Shown piece after piece: positions 52,964 through 61,592 of a DNA stretch of 64,000 bases (positions are counted from its first letter, which is position 1; the number at the start of each line of letters is the position of its first letter). Below the pieces are notes generated by a model that was not told the DNA's origin, searched no databases, and was given only the letters and a program-made list of their open reading frames with translations. The stretch comes from Oceanospirillum sp048264105 (GTDB taxonomy: Bacteria; Pseudomonadota; Gammaproteobacteria; Pseudomonadales; Halomonadaceae): positions 186,001-250,000 of the forward strand of contig JBLXDJ010000003.1 in the NCBI GenBank assembly GCA_048264105.1, read 5' to 3'. The position numbers were made by a program, and so were the translations under genes.

Positions 52964-55627
52964 ATGCACAAACTTTTGCAACGCCAGTTAGCTAAAGCCC
53001 GGCGACGCTCCGGCTCGGATCAGCCGGATATGGACTATCTGCTGCAGCTGATCAGTGACAGTTATGATGAGGCTGACCGTGAGCACCGGCTGGCCGCGCG
53101 GGCAACAGAGTTGATGGAGCAGGAACTGACCGCACTGCATAAAACCCGAAGCGACCAGTCCCGCCAGTATTTTGAAACCGTTCTGAGCCGTATCGGCGAT
53201 GGTGTACTCTTCCTCGACGCACAACAGCAGATCCAGGGCAGCAATCAACGGGCTGAAATTCTGCTGGATCAGCCCCTCGAACTCCTGCAGCAGCAAAGCC
53301 TTGAAGAACTCTTTACCCCGCCGCCCACTGAGGATCAGGCGCAGACCGAAACCCGGATCAGACACAACAACTGCCCGGTGGAGGTGGTTCTCAGCGACCT
53401 GCAGCATCACGGTCAGAAGGAATCCCTGCTGATCATCCGCGATATCAGCGAACGGGTTGCTGCAAGAGACAAGCTGAAACATAGCAAAGCCATGTTCCGG
53501 GATTTTGCCGAATCCTCCTCAGACTGGTTCTGGGAAACCGACGAAAAGCATCGCATCGTCTCACTAACCGGCTTTACTCCGGTGATGAAACGACTTGATC
53601 AGGAAAGCATGATCGGCAGAAGCCGTATGGAGCTGATGAACAACGCTCCTGCGGAGGTTTTCGAGAAACATATCGAAGACCTGAACGCCCACCGCCCCTT
53701 CCGGGATCTGGAATATGAACTGGAAGGCAGCGATGAACCGGTGCTGGTCTCGGTCAGCGGCAAGCCCCGCTTCGATGATGAGGGTAACTTTCTGGGCTAC
53801 CGGGGAACCGCCCGGGATATTACCGAGCTGCGTAAAACCGATGAGTACCTGACACAGGTCGAAAACCGGCTGCGCACCGCCATCGGCAGCATCAACGAAG
53901 GCATCGCCCTGTTTGATAAAGATGATCGGCTGGTGCTGTTCAACCAGAGAAACCGGGAGCTTTACCCCGATCTGGCCGACAAACTGGAACTGGGCGTCTC
54001 CTACAGCGAGCTGGCCCACACGCTGGTTGAACGCAATGCCCTCTGTCTGCCCAGCGATCCTGAGAAGTGGCTGCGGCATCAGATCAACAAAGAAACCCGT
54101 TACACCGTACTGAGAAATACCGTAGAAACCCGTACCGGACGCTTTATACGGGCACTGGAATACCCCACCCCGGATGGCGGTACGGTGGGGATTTACAGTG
54201 ATGTCACCGACACCCAGAAGCTGCAACAACAGCTGCGCTCGGAAAAAGAGCGGGCAGAGTATGCCAATCAGGCTAAGTCTGAGTTTCTGGCCAATATGAG
54301 CCATGAGATCCGGACACCGATGAATGCCATCATCGGCTTAAGTCATCTCGCACTGCACTCTGCCGACCTGTCACCGGAACAACAGGAGTATCTGGACAAG
54401 ATTCATTACTCCTCCAAACAGCTGCTGGGCATTCTGAACGACATTCTGGACTTCTCTAAAATTGAAGCGGGCAAGCTCACCATCGAACCTCAACGCTTCA
54501 ACCTGTCCGATCTGGTCTGTTCCGCCAATACCCTGCTACATCCGCTACTGGATAAGCGCCCTATTACGCACCATTGGCAGATTGCACCGGAAACACCGGT
54601 CGAACTGTTCGGAGACCTGATGCGGATTAATCAGGTGCTGGCTAACCTGATCGGCAATGCCGCCAAGTTCACCCATGAGGGACGAATCACCCTTCATATT
54701 TCAGCGCAGCCCAACCGCAGCAACCGGGAGCGTCCGCCATACCCGCAGGCAAAACCTATTGAGCTGATCATCGCCGTGGAGGATACCGGCATCGGCATCC
54801 CTGAGGATCAGCAACATAATCTGTTTACCGCATTTTCTCAGGCAGACGCCTCCATCACCCGTCAGTTCGGGGGGACAGGACTCGGGCTGGCGATCAGTAA
54901 ACAACTTTGTGAAATGATGGCGGGCGACCTGAGTGTAACCAGCGAAGCAGGAGCCGGCAGCTGTTTCACCGTCAGGCTGCAGCTCTGGTCTCTTTCTGAC
55001 CAGACTTTCAGCCGCGACGGCACGGATACCAGTTTACTGCCCCACGGAGCCTCCCATGGCAACGCATTCAATCAGAAGGCGAGCCTGAACCTGACAGGGC
55101 AGGAGCTATCTTCGACAAACAGCAGAACCACTGCGGCAAGCACAAGCCTCCCTACGACAAATATAAATACCACTGCGACCTCATCACCGATCCCGCAGAG
55201 TGCGCCTACAGATACGAAAGTCGCGACGCACACTGCAGCAACAGAACCGGTAAAACATCAGGTACTGCTGGTTGAAGATAACCATATCAATCAGATGGTT
55301 GCCGGACGTTTTATGAAGAAAATCGGTATCGGTTATGAGCTGGCAGAGAATGGTGCTCAGGCGCTTGAGAAGCTGGAACAGCAGTCGTTTTCTGTGGTGC
55401 TCATGGATCTGCAGATGCCGGTTATGGATGGCCTCACCGCCACAGAAAAGATCCGTAATGACCTGAAACTGAAGGAACTGCCCATCATCGCCATGACCGC
55501 CAATGCGATGCAGGGCGACCGGGAACGCTGCCTTGAAGCCGGTATGTCGGACTATATCTCCAAACCGATCGACTTTGCCGAACTGCAGCAGAAGCTGGAG
55601 CAATGGCTGCCCAGCGATCAGAAATAG
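52964..55627 (+). CDS. Hybrid histidine kinase paired with the FIST protein
   Basis: An 887-residue cytosolic hybrid kinase without membrane helices. A coiled coil (about 35-65) is followed by three PAS-type domains (about 68-165, 175-290 and 300-420), HisKA with H447 in FLANMSHEIRTPMN, and a HATPase domain (about 545-675) with NLIGNAAKF, DTGIGIPED and GGTGLGLAIS. A Ser/Thr-rich linker of about 70 residues leads to a receiver (about 766-880) with D815. This layout resembles NahK of P. aeruginosa, which NosP inhibits when NO-bound. Output probably goes by a histidine phosphotransfer protein not in the window. Confidence 0.9.
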   Translation: MHKLLQRQLAKARRRSGSDQPDMDYLLQLISDSYDEADREHRLAARATELMEQELTALHKTRSDQSRQYFETVLSRIGDGVLFLDAQQQIQGSNQRAEILLDQPLELLQQQSLEELFTPPPTEDQAQTETRIRHNNCPVEVVLSDLQHHGQKESLLIIRDISERVAARDKLKHSKAMFRDFAESSSDWFWETDEKHRIVSLTGFTPVMKRLDQESMIGRSRMELMNNAPAEVFEKHIEDLNAHRPFRDLEYELEGSDEPVLVSVSGKPRFDDEGNFLGYRGTARDITELRKTDEYLTQVENRLRTAIGSINEGIALFDKDDRLVLFNQRNRELYPDLADKLELGVSYSELAHTLVERNALCLPSDPEKWLRHQINKETRYTVLRNTVETRTGRFIRALEYPTPDGGTVGIYSDVTDTQKLQQQLRSEKERAEYANQAKSEFLANMSHEIRTPMNAIIGLSHLALHSADLSPEQQEYLDKIHYSSKQLLGILNDILDFSKIEAGKLTIEPQRFNLSDLVCSANTLLHPLLDKRPITHHWQIAPETPVELFGDLMRINQVLANLIGNAAKFTHEGRITLHISAQPNRSNRERPPYPQAKPIELIIAVEDTGIGIPEDQQHNLFTAFSQADASITRQFGGTGLGLAISKQLCEMMAGDLSVTSEAGAGSCFTVRLQLWSLSDQTFSRDGTDTSLLPHGASHGNAFNQKASLNLTGQELSSTNSRTTAASTSLPTTNINTTATSSPIPQSAPTDTKVATHTAATEPVKHQVLLVEDNHINQMVAGRFMKKIGIGYELAENGAQALEKLEQQSFSVVLMDLQMPVMDGLTATEKIRNDLKLKELPIIAMTANAMQGDRERCLEAGMSDYISKPIDFAELQQKLEQWLPSDQK

Positions 55628-55700
55628 GCTCTTGTAGTGTCACTGAACTCTGGTATTTCCTCTGGGTTCTTACATTCTCCTCCAGAAAAACAGGGTAAAA

Positions 55701-55739
55701 AAATGCCCCCATCACAGCATGGCTGCGATGGGGGCATTT
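55701..55739. terminator. Terminator between the kinase and trpB2 genes
   Basis: AAATGCCCCCATC and GATGGGGGCATTT form a 13-bp perfect stem with a 13-base loop. Runs of A before the left arm give a strong T-run on the minus strand, so it chiefly ends trpB2. Confidence 0.88.
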
Positions 55740-55783
55740 GCTTTGCATCTCAGATTGAGGTGGCTGGCTGATAAGCCATCCGA

Positions 55784-57130
55784 TCAGAACTTTGGCAGTG
55801 TCGCCAGAGATGCTTTGATCGCCTCTTCCGGATACTCGTAGTCTTCCAGCTCACCTTTAAAGAAGCGATCGTAGGAAGTCATATCAAAGTGACCGTGACC
55901 GGACAGGTTAAACAGCAGGGTTTTCGCCTCACCCGTTTCCTTGCAGCGCAGCGCTTCTTTAACCACAGCCGCAATCGCGTGGTTGGATTCCGGTGCCGGA
56001 ACGATACCTTCGGTACGGGCAAACAGAACACCGGCTTCAAAGGTTTCCGTCTGGCCAACCGCCATCGCTTCCAGATGACCTTCATGGTACAGCTGGCTCA
56101 CCAGTGCTGACTGACCGTGGTAACGCAGACCACCGGCATGGATACCCGGCGGCATAAAGTCATGACCCAGGGTGTACATCTTCATCATTGGGGTCAGACC
56201 GGAGGAATCACCGTAATCGTAGGTGTACTCACCCTTGGTCAGGGATGGGCAGGAGGTTGGTTCAACACCCACCAGACGCACCTCTTTACCGGCAGCCTTA
56301 TCCGCAAAGAACGGGAACGCCAGACCACCCAGATTCGAGCCACCACCGGACGGTGCGAACACCATATCCGGATATTCACCCACCATCTCCAGCTGCTTCT
56401 TCGCTTCCTGACCGATAATGGTCTGGTGCAGCAGAACGTGGTTCAGTACCGAACCCAGCGCGTAGTTCGCTTCCGGATTTCCACCGGCTTCCTCTACCGC
56501 TTCGGCAATGGCGATACCCAGAGAACCCTGCGAGTCCGGGTCTTTCGCCAGTACATCACGACCCACCTGAGTCATATCCGTTGGGCTTGGGAATACATTA
56601 CCGCCCCAGGTCTGCATCAGCAGGCGACGGTAAGGCTTCTGGCCGTAGCTCACCTTCACCATATAGATGCGTACATCCAGATCGAACATATTCCCCGCCA
56701 GCGCCAGCGAGCTACCCCACTGACCGGCACCGGTTTCGGTGATCAGACGTTTTACGCCTTCCTGCTTGTTGTAATAAGCCTGAGGAATGGCGGAGTTAGG
56801 TTTGTGTGAACCGGCCGGGCTGACCGCTTCATTTTTAAAGAAGATCTTACAAGGCGTACCCAGGGCTTTTTCCAGCTCAGTGGCACGTACCAGAGGCGTC
56901 GGACGCCACAGCAGCAGCTTCTCGCGAACCGCATCAGGAATCTTGATCCAGCGCTCGGCGGACATCTCCTGCTCAATAATCGCATTCGGGAAAATGGCAC
57001 TCAGCGCTTCAGGGCCAACCGGCTGTCCATCCGGCCCCAGTGGTGGTGTCGGCGGGTTTGGCATGTCAGCCACCACATTGTACCAATGGGTCGGCATCTC
57101 ATTTTCCGGCAACCAGATTTTCTTTTGCAT
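55784..57130 (-). CDS. trpB2: TrpB2-type tryptophan synthase beta chain
   Basis: A 448-residue PLP enzyme of the TrpB2 subgroup, longer than the usual TrpB1 (about 400). The PLP lysine is in AGSHKPNSA, the phosphate-binding loop is APSGGGSN, and WGSSLALAG and GLRYHGQSALVSQ are TrpB2-like. TrpB2 proteins make tryptophan from indole and serine and usually do not need TrpA; many act as indole salvage enzymes. No trpA, trpC or trpE is next to it. The ATG at 57130 has a GGAGGA site; an upstream in-frame start adds 19 residues that look spurious. Confidence 0.9.
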   Translation of the reverse strand: MQKKIWLPENEMPTHWYNVVADMPNPPTPPLGPDGQPVGPEALSAIFPNAIIEQEMSAERWIKIPDAVREKLLLWRPTPLVRATELEKALGTPCKIFFKNEAVSPAGSHKPNSAIPQAYYNKQEGVKRLITETGAGQWGSSLALAGNMFDLDVRIYMVKVSYGQKPYRRLLMQTWGGNVFPSPTDMTQVGRDVLAKDPDSQGSLGIAIAEAVEEAGGNPEANYALGSVLNHVLLHQTIIGQEAKKQLEMVGEYPDMVFAPSGGGSNLGGLAFPFFADKAAGKEVRLVGVEPTSCPSLTKGEYTYDYGDSSGLTPMMKMYTLGHDFMPPGIHAGGLRYHGQSALVSQLYHEGHLEAMAVGQTETFEAGVLFARTEGIVPAPESNHAIAAVVKEALRCKETGEAKTLLFNLSGHGHFDMTSYDRFFKGELEDYEYPEEAIKASLATLPKF

Positions 57131-57517
57131 ACTTCCTCCAAATAATAACGGGGTTCCGGTGTTCTTATCTCTGCTTTGATTGCGCACCTGACAGGGCAGA
57201 CAGGAGGCTGCAGTTATTTTTAGTGTCCGGTAACCGTGACCTTATTCCGCGATGTAGGCTATTAGGCATAAGCCCTGACGGGAACAAGGGAAAACAGTTT
57301 ACATCTTAACCAATTAGCACCAAACCCCTACGGTTGTTTAAGCAGGTCAGGCCTGCCAGCGTGAGGCCGGTTACCAACAAAAAAAGCCTGCCACAGTGGG
57401 CAGGCTAAAAGCACGGTTAGTTCAGCAAGCAAGCTAGAGGCGGTGACGACGACCGAACACCGCCCGGATCTCTAACCGTATGACACAGAGTGTGTTTTGC
57501 TCGGTATCAGGTGCGGC
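57131..57517. other. Intergenic region between trpB2 and gcdH
   Basis: A 387-bp gap. It contains the trpB2 ribosome site, a promoter that cannot be placed with confidence, and a hairpin with a minus-strand T-run (57385-57406) that likely ends gcdH transcripts. Between that hairpin and the gcdH stop (57407-57517) I see no gene. No T-box, trp leader peptide or repeat is visible. Confidence 0.5.
57385..57406 (-). terminator. Terminator downstream of gcdH
   Basis: AGCCTGCC and GGCAGGCT form an 8-bp stem; on the minus strand a run of about seven T residues follows. It lies about 110 bp after the gcdH stop. Confidence 0.8.
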
Positions 57518-58696
57518 TTAGCCGAACGCCTGAATACCGGTCTGAGCACGACCCAGGATCAGAGCGTGGATGTCGTGAGTACCTTCGTAGGTGTTCACCG
57601 CTTCCAGGTTCATCGCGTGACGGATCACGTGGAACTCATCAGAGATACCGTTACCACCGTGCATATCACGGGCAACACGGGCGATATCCAGCGACTTACC
57701 GCATGAATTACGCTTGATCAGAGAGATCAGCTCAACCGGGCAGTTACCCTCGTCCATCAGACGACCTGCCTGCAGACAACCCTGAAGACCCAGTGTGATC
57801 TCAGTCTGCATATCTGCCAGCTTCTTCTGTACCAGCTGAGTTGCGGCCAAAGGACGGTTAAACTGGATACGATCCAGCGAGTACTGACGCGCCGCGTGCC
57901 AGCAGAATTCCGCCGCACCCAGAGCACCCCAGGCGATACCGTAACGGGCTTTATTCAGACAACCGAACGGGCCTTTCAGACCTTTCACGTTAGGCAGCAG
58001 GTTCTCTTCCGGTACAAAAACATTGTCCATCACGATTTCGCCGGTGATCGATGCACGTAGTGAGAACTTACCTTCAATTTTTGGCGTAGTCAGACCTTCC
58101 ATACCACGCTCAAGAACAAAGCCGTGGATCTCACCATCCAGCTTCGCCCATACCACCATCACATCAGCGATTGGCGAGTTTGTAATCCACATTTTTGCGC
58201 CGGTCACACGGTAGCCACCGTCAACACGCTCGGCGCGGGTTTTCATACCGCCCGGATCAGAACCTACGTCCGGCTCGGTCAGACCAAAACAACCGACCCA
58301 TTCACCGGTCGCCAGTTTTGGCAGGTACTTCATACGCTGCTCTTCAGAGCCGTATGCGTAGATCGGGTGCATAACCAAAGAAGACTGAACACTCATGGCA
58401 GAGCGGTAACCGCTGTCTACGCGCTCAACTTCACGCGCTGCCAGACCGTAACAAACATGGTTTACTTCCGCGCAGCCGTATTTTTCCGGCAGGGTGCTGC
58501 CCAGAAGGCCCATCTCACCCATCTCGTTCATAATTTCGCGGTGGAAGATCTCATTACGGTTTGCCTCAAGCACCCGTGGCTGAAGCTTGTTCTGACAGTA
58601 TTCACGGGCCATATCGCGCACCATGCGCTCTTCTTCCGTGAGTTGCTGATCCAGATTGAATGGGTCTTCCCAATTAAATGCGGCGCGTTGGCTCAT
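57518..58696 (-). CDS. gcdH: Glutaryl-CoA dehydrogenase
   Basis: FAD acyl-CoA dehydrogenase that oxidises and decarboxylates glutaryl-CoA to crotonyl-CoA in lysine and tryptophan degradation; 392 residues. The catalytic base is E371 in TYEGTHDIHALILG, and R98 in SGYRSAMSVQSSL is the arginine that binds the substrate's free carboxylate and marks GcdH out from other acyl-CoA dehydrogenases. The acyl-CoA dehydrogenase patterns CFGLTEPDVGSD and ITNSPIAD are present. No partner CoA-transferase (GcdG-like) is adjacent. It follows lhgO by 273 bp with a terminator in between, so it probably has its own promoter. Confidence 0.95.
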   Translation of the reverse strand: MSQRAAFNWEDPFNLDQQLTEEERMVRDMAREYCQNKLQPRVLEANRNEIFHREIMNEMGEMGLLGSTLPEKYGCAEVNHVCYGLAAREVERVDSGYRSAMSVQSSLVMHPIYAYGSEEQRMKYLPKLATGEWVGCFGLTEPDVGSDPGGMKTRAERVDGGYRVTGAKMWITNSPIADVMVVWAKLDGEIHGFVLERGMEGLTTPKIEGKFSLRASITGEIVMDNVFVPEENLLPNVKGLKGPFGCLNKARYGIAWGALGAAEFCWHAARQYSLDRIQFNRPLAATQLVQKKLADMQTEITLGLQGCLQAGRLMDEGNCPVELISLIKRNSCGKSLDIARVARDMHGGNGISDEFHVIRHAMNLEAVNTYEGTHDIHALILGRAQTGIQAFG

Positions 58697-58796
58697 GTTC
58701 GTTAACCTCTGTCTTTCTTTGGCTTTTAGAATTATTCGTTTACGAGATCGATAGAGAGATCTGATAACTCGAAGTTAGCGAGGGCAGAGCAATAAG

Positions 58797-58814
58797 TACA
58801 ATATATGAATTGTA
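58797..58814 (-). promoter_or_regulatory. Palindromic operator candidate upstream of gcdH
   Basis: TACAAT-ATATGA-ATTGTA is a perfect 6-bp inverted repeat about 100 bp before gcdH. It fits either a GntR-type operator or a LysR T-N11-A box. It shares AATATATNNATT with the palindrome before glaH, which favours a common regulator. Confidence 0.5.
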
Positions 58815-58891
58815 TAATTTCTATAAGGAGGGGTTATCAGGATGACGCATGGGTCACTACTACGCCTTTACCTTCACTTCCAGGCATCAAA

Positions 58892-58929
58892 AAGCCCCGT
58901 AACCGGCTTTCGGTTACGGGGCTTCTTTT
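58892..58929. terminator. Terminator after lhgO
   Basis: AAGCCCCGTAACCG and CGGTTACGGGGCTT form a 14-bp perfect stem with a 5-base loop; T residues follow on both strands. It ends the glaH-lhgO transcript. Confidence 0.93.
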
Positions 58930-58969
58930 TATACAGCCAGTCTGTGCACGATTGGCAATCTGAAAGTGC

Positions 58970-60163
58970 TTACGCGAAGTTCGCGGCAGCCTCTTCCAGA
59001 ATATGTTTGCCGATCGGGATCGCAGAGGTCGCAGCCGGTGACGGCGCGTTACATACGTTGATAGTGCGCTTGGTTTTCACGAACAGGAAGTCGTCAACCA
59101 GTTTGCCATCTTCCGATACTGCCTGTGCACGAACACCTGCCGGGTAAGCACCCAGATCGGATTTCTTGATGATCGGGCAGTACTTGTTCACTTCCTTCAG
59201 GTAGCCGCCTTTGAAGATGGAGTTCTTCATCTCGATCAGACCCGGCTTCAGGTTATCTTTCAGCACCTTCAGGATACCCGGATAGGTCAGCGCTTCGATG
59301 CTGTCTTTCAGGGAGATATCAGTTTTCTTATAACCTTCACGCTTCCACGCCATTACCGCGTTAGGACCTACGGTTACGGTGCCGTCGATCATACGGGTCA
59401 GGTGCACACCAAGGAACGGCATGCTCGGATCAGGAATCGGGTAGATCAGGTGGTTTACAACCTGATTGTGCTCAGGTTTCAGCAGGTAGTACTCGCCACG
59501 GAACGGGCAGATCTTGAACTTAGGCTTGATACCCAGCATACGCACAATGCGGTCTGCCATCAGGCCGGAACAGGAGATCATGTACTTACTGGTGAAGGAG
59601 CCACGGCTGGTGGTAACAACCACTTCAGAGTCGGTCTCTTTCAGCGCTTTAACTTCGCAGTTAAATTCGATATCACCACCGGCTTCACGAACTTTTTCCG
59701 CCATCACTTCGGTCACACGACGATAGCTGACGATACCGCTGGAAGGTACGAAGATGCCGCCGATACCGGTGATGTTCGGCTCACGCTCTTTCAGTTCATC
59801 CGCGTTCAGCCAGTAACGCTCGATGCCGTTGGCTTCGGTACGCTCCCAAAGCGCTTTCATGCGCTCCATTTCGATGTCATTGGTGGCAACCAGCAGCTTG
59901 CCGCACTCATCGTAAGGGATGTTGTTCTCGTCACAGAAAGCTTTAGTCGCTTTGTTACCTTCCAGACAGAATTTCGCTTTCAGGCTGCCCGGCGTGTAGT
60001 AAACACCGGCGTGAATCACACCTGAGTTATGACCGGTCTGGTGATTCGCTACCTGAGCTTCTTTTTCCAGAACCAGCAGTTTGGCATCCGGTTTTTGTTG
60101 CAGCAGTTGCATGGCTGTAGACATACCGACGATGCCGCCGCCAATGATGATGTAATCGTACAT
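58970..60163 (-). CDS. lhgO: L-2-hydroxyglutarate dehydrogenase/oxidase
   Basis: A 397-residue FAD enzyme of the DAO/LhgO family that oxidises L-2-hydroxyglutarate to 2-oxoglutarate, passing electrons to quinone in E. coli. The dinucleotide-binding start is YDYIIIGGGIVGMSTAMQLLQ, followed by the family block HQTGHNSGVIHAGVYYTPGSLKAKFC, and the C-terminal PSPAATSAIPIGKHI. Its substrate is the product of GlaH, encoded 211 bp upstream in the same direction. Two strong hairpins lie in that gap. Confidence 0.95.
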   Translation of the reverse strand: MYDYIIIGGGIVGMSTAMQLLQQKPDAKLLVLEKEAQVANHQTGHNSGVIHAGVYYTPGSLKAKFCLEGNKATKAFCDENNIPYDECGKLLVATNDIEMERMKALWERTEANGIERYWLNADELKEREPNITGIGGIFVPSSGIVSYRRVTEVMAEKVREAGGDIEFNCEVKALKETDSEVVVTTSRGSFTSKYMISCSGLMADRIVRMLGIKPKFKICPFRGEYYLLKPEHNQVVNHLIYPIPDPSMPFLGVHLTRMIDGTVTVGPNAVMAWKREGYKKTDISLKDSIEALTYPGILKVLKDNLKPGLIEMKNSIFKGGYLKEVNKYCPIIKKSDLGAYPAGVRAQAVSEDGKLVDDFLFVKTKRTINVCNAPSPAATSAIPIGKHILEEAAANFA

Positions 60164-60240
60164 TCTGTTCCTCGCTTAGCGCGAATAGCTTCTGTAAGGC
60201 GAAATCTGACTTACAGAAATGCAGTGTCTATAAGGCAATT

Positions 60241-60276
60241 TACCCCGCCGGGAGCAAAGTGCTTCCAGGCAGGGTA
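60241..60276 (-). other. Strong hairpin between glaH and lhgO (proximal to lhgO)
   Basis: TACCC-GCC-GGGAGCA (60241-60256) pairs with TGCTTCC-GGC-GGGTA (60260-60276) over about 15 base pairs with one mismatch, one bulged base and one G-T pair, and a 3-base loop. No T-run follows. It lies in the lhgO leader. Confidence 0.6.
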
Positions 60277-60303
60277 AGGACCGAAGGATAACCCTCAGGT
60301 CAA

Positions 60304-60325
60304 CCGGAAACCATCATGTTTCCGG
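60304..60325 (-). other. Hairpin after glaH
   Basis: CCGGAAAC and GTTTCCGG form an 8-bp perfect stem with a 6-base loop about 50 bp past the glaH stop. No minus-strand T-run follows, so it is more likely an mRNA-processing or stability element than a terminator. Confidence 0.6.
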
Positions 60326-60374
60326 CTTTTGCTTCCACGTTGTTTCACTAGTAACAGATCAACCGTTGACCGGA

Positions 60375-61349
60375 TTACTGGCGTGGCTTGCGCAGGGTTT
60401 TCTTGTGCGTGAAGTAACCACGCTGACGCATCAGTTCACGACGCAGCTCCGGGTGTGGCGTGAACTTGTCACGGCCGTGCAGCCACATGTGGTTGTTGAT
60501 CAGCAGGAAGCTACCTACAGGTACACGGATAGACTGAATACCTTTGCTGGATTCGAAAGACTCGCCCAGCTCAGACAACCATACACCTTCTTCCAGGTTT
60601 GCAGGCTGTGCAAACTGATCGATGTAAGAGGTGATTACGTCACCGTTTACATCCAGATCGAATACCGGGTGGTAGATGTCTTTAGAGATGTTCTTGCTTG
60701 GTGGTACAGCCCAACGGATATCGCGGTACGCCAGTGGGTGAGTAGAGAATTTCTCCAGATCTTCCCAGTCGTCCAGGTGCAGCAGAAGGGAGTTACCGCC
60801 TTCCATGTTCTGCTCGTCGATCTTCAGCATCAGGTTGAAGTCAGTGTCTTCTTCAACGTAAGTACCGTCGTTGTGCAGCTCCATTACGCGGTGTGGCTGA
60901 CGCAGGTAACTGTCAGAGTTGTCCTGGTTCACAACTGCGAAACGTGCGTAGTATTTGCCGCTCATCGCGTCAAAGTTAGAACGACCCATCAGGTGAGAAA
61001 CCGCCGTGGTGAAACGCACCATATCGTCAGCCTGGGATACATCATCCAGACCTTCAGGAGTGATCAGCAGCGCACCGGTCTGACGGTCAGTCAGCGTATC
61101 GGCCAGGAAACCCTGCAGCTTGTTACCGCACAGATCATCCAGAACTTTAGCAACACGGAAACGCAGGAAAGATTTATATTCCAGCGCCTGAATCGGCCAC
61201 TCTTCGATCGCTGCGAAGAATTTCTCAACCGTTTCTTTGTTGAAGGTCAGTTCAAGAAGACGGCCATTGCTCTGCTCAGAAACAGAAACAGTGAAACCTT
61301 TGTATTCGGTGCCGGCAGTCAGGCCGTGGCGTTCGATAACAGTGCTCAT
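60375..61349 (-). CDS. glaH: Glutarate 2-hydroxylase (CsiD/GlaH)
   Basis: Fe(II)/2-oxoglutarate-dependent enzyme that hydroxylates glutarate to L-2-hydroxyglutarate; 324 residues against 325 in E. coli. The iron ligands are H159 and D161 (ELHNDGTY) and H291 (NNHMWLHGRDKF), one residue offset from E. coli H160, D162 and H292; R310 in MRQRGYF is the likely 2-oxoglutarate anchor. Together with LhgO it forms the glutarate branch of lysine degradation. It is divergent from the GntR regulator, whose palindrome lies between them. Confidence 0.96.
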   Translation of the reverse strand: MSTVIERHGLTAGTEYKGFTVSVSEQSNGRLLELTFNKETVEKFFAAIEEWPIQALEYKSFLRFRVAKVLDDLCGNKLQGFLADTLTDRQTGALLITPEGLDDVSQADDMVRFTTAVSHLMGRSNFDAMSGKYYARFAVVNQDNSDSYLRQPHRVMELHNDGTYVEEDTDFNLMLKIDEQNMEGGNSLLLHLDDWEDLEKFSTHPLAYRDIRWAVPPSKNISKDIYHPVFDLDVNGDVITSYIDQFAQPANLEEGVWLSELGESFESSKGIQSIRVPVGSFLLINNHMWLHGRDKFTPHPELRRELMRQRGYFTHKKTLRKPRQ

Positions 61350-61453
61350 TTGGGTGGCTCCTGCAGTATTTAATGTGCTGCTTAATAGGGGTTTTCGTTC
61401 AGTTCGGCTTCATTTTCGGAAGCCCAGAGGACACTTAAAATGTCTCGATGAAC

Positions 61454-61473
61454 AAATAATATATTCATTATTT
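61454..61473. promoter_or_regulatory. Palindromic operator candidate between glaH and the GntR gene
   Basis: AAATAAT-ATATTC-ATTATTT is a 7-bp inverted repeat with a 6-bp centre, about 105 bp before glaH and 120 bp before the regulator gene. It could be bound by the regulator to control both. A nearby minus-strand stretch (61487-61475) reads ATGT-N5-TTTT, which resembles an element I recall for E. coli CsiR; this is from memory. Confidence 0.5.
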
Positions 61474-61592
61474 AAAAATATCTACATTTTTTATTATTGA
61501 AGATAGAATAGCTAAAAACATGGACTGAGTTGTAAGGCCTGCGACTCTGTTTATAATCAGCAGCATGCGCAAACCGATGGATAACCGGAAAG

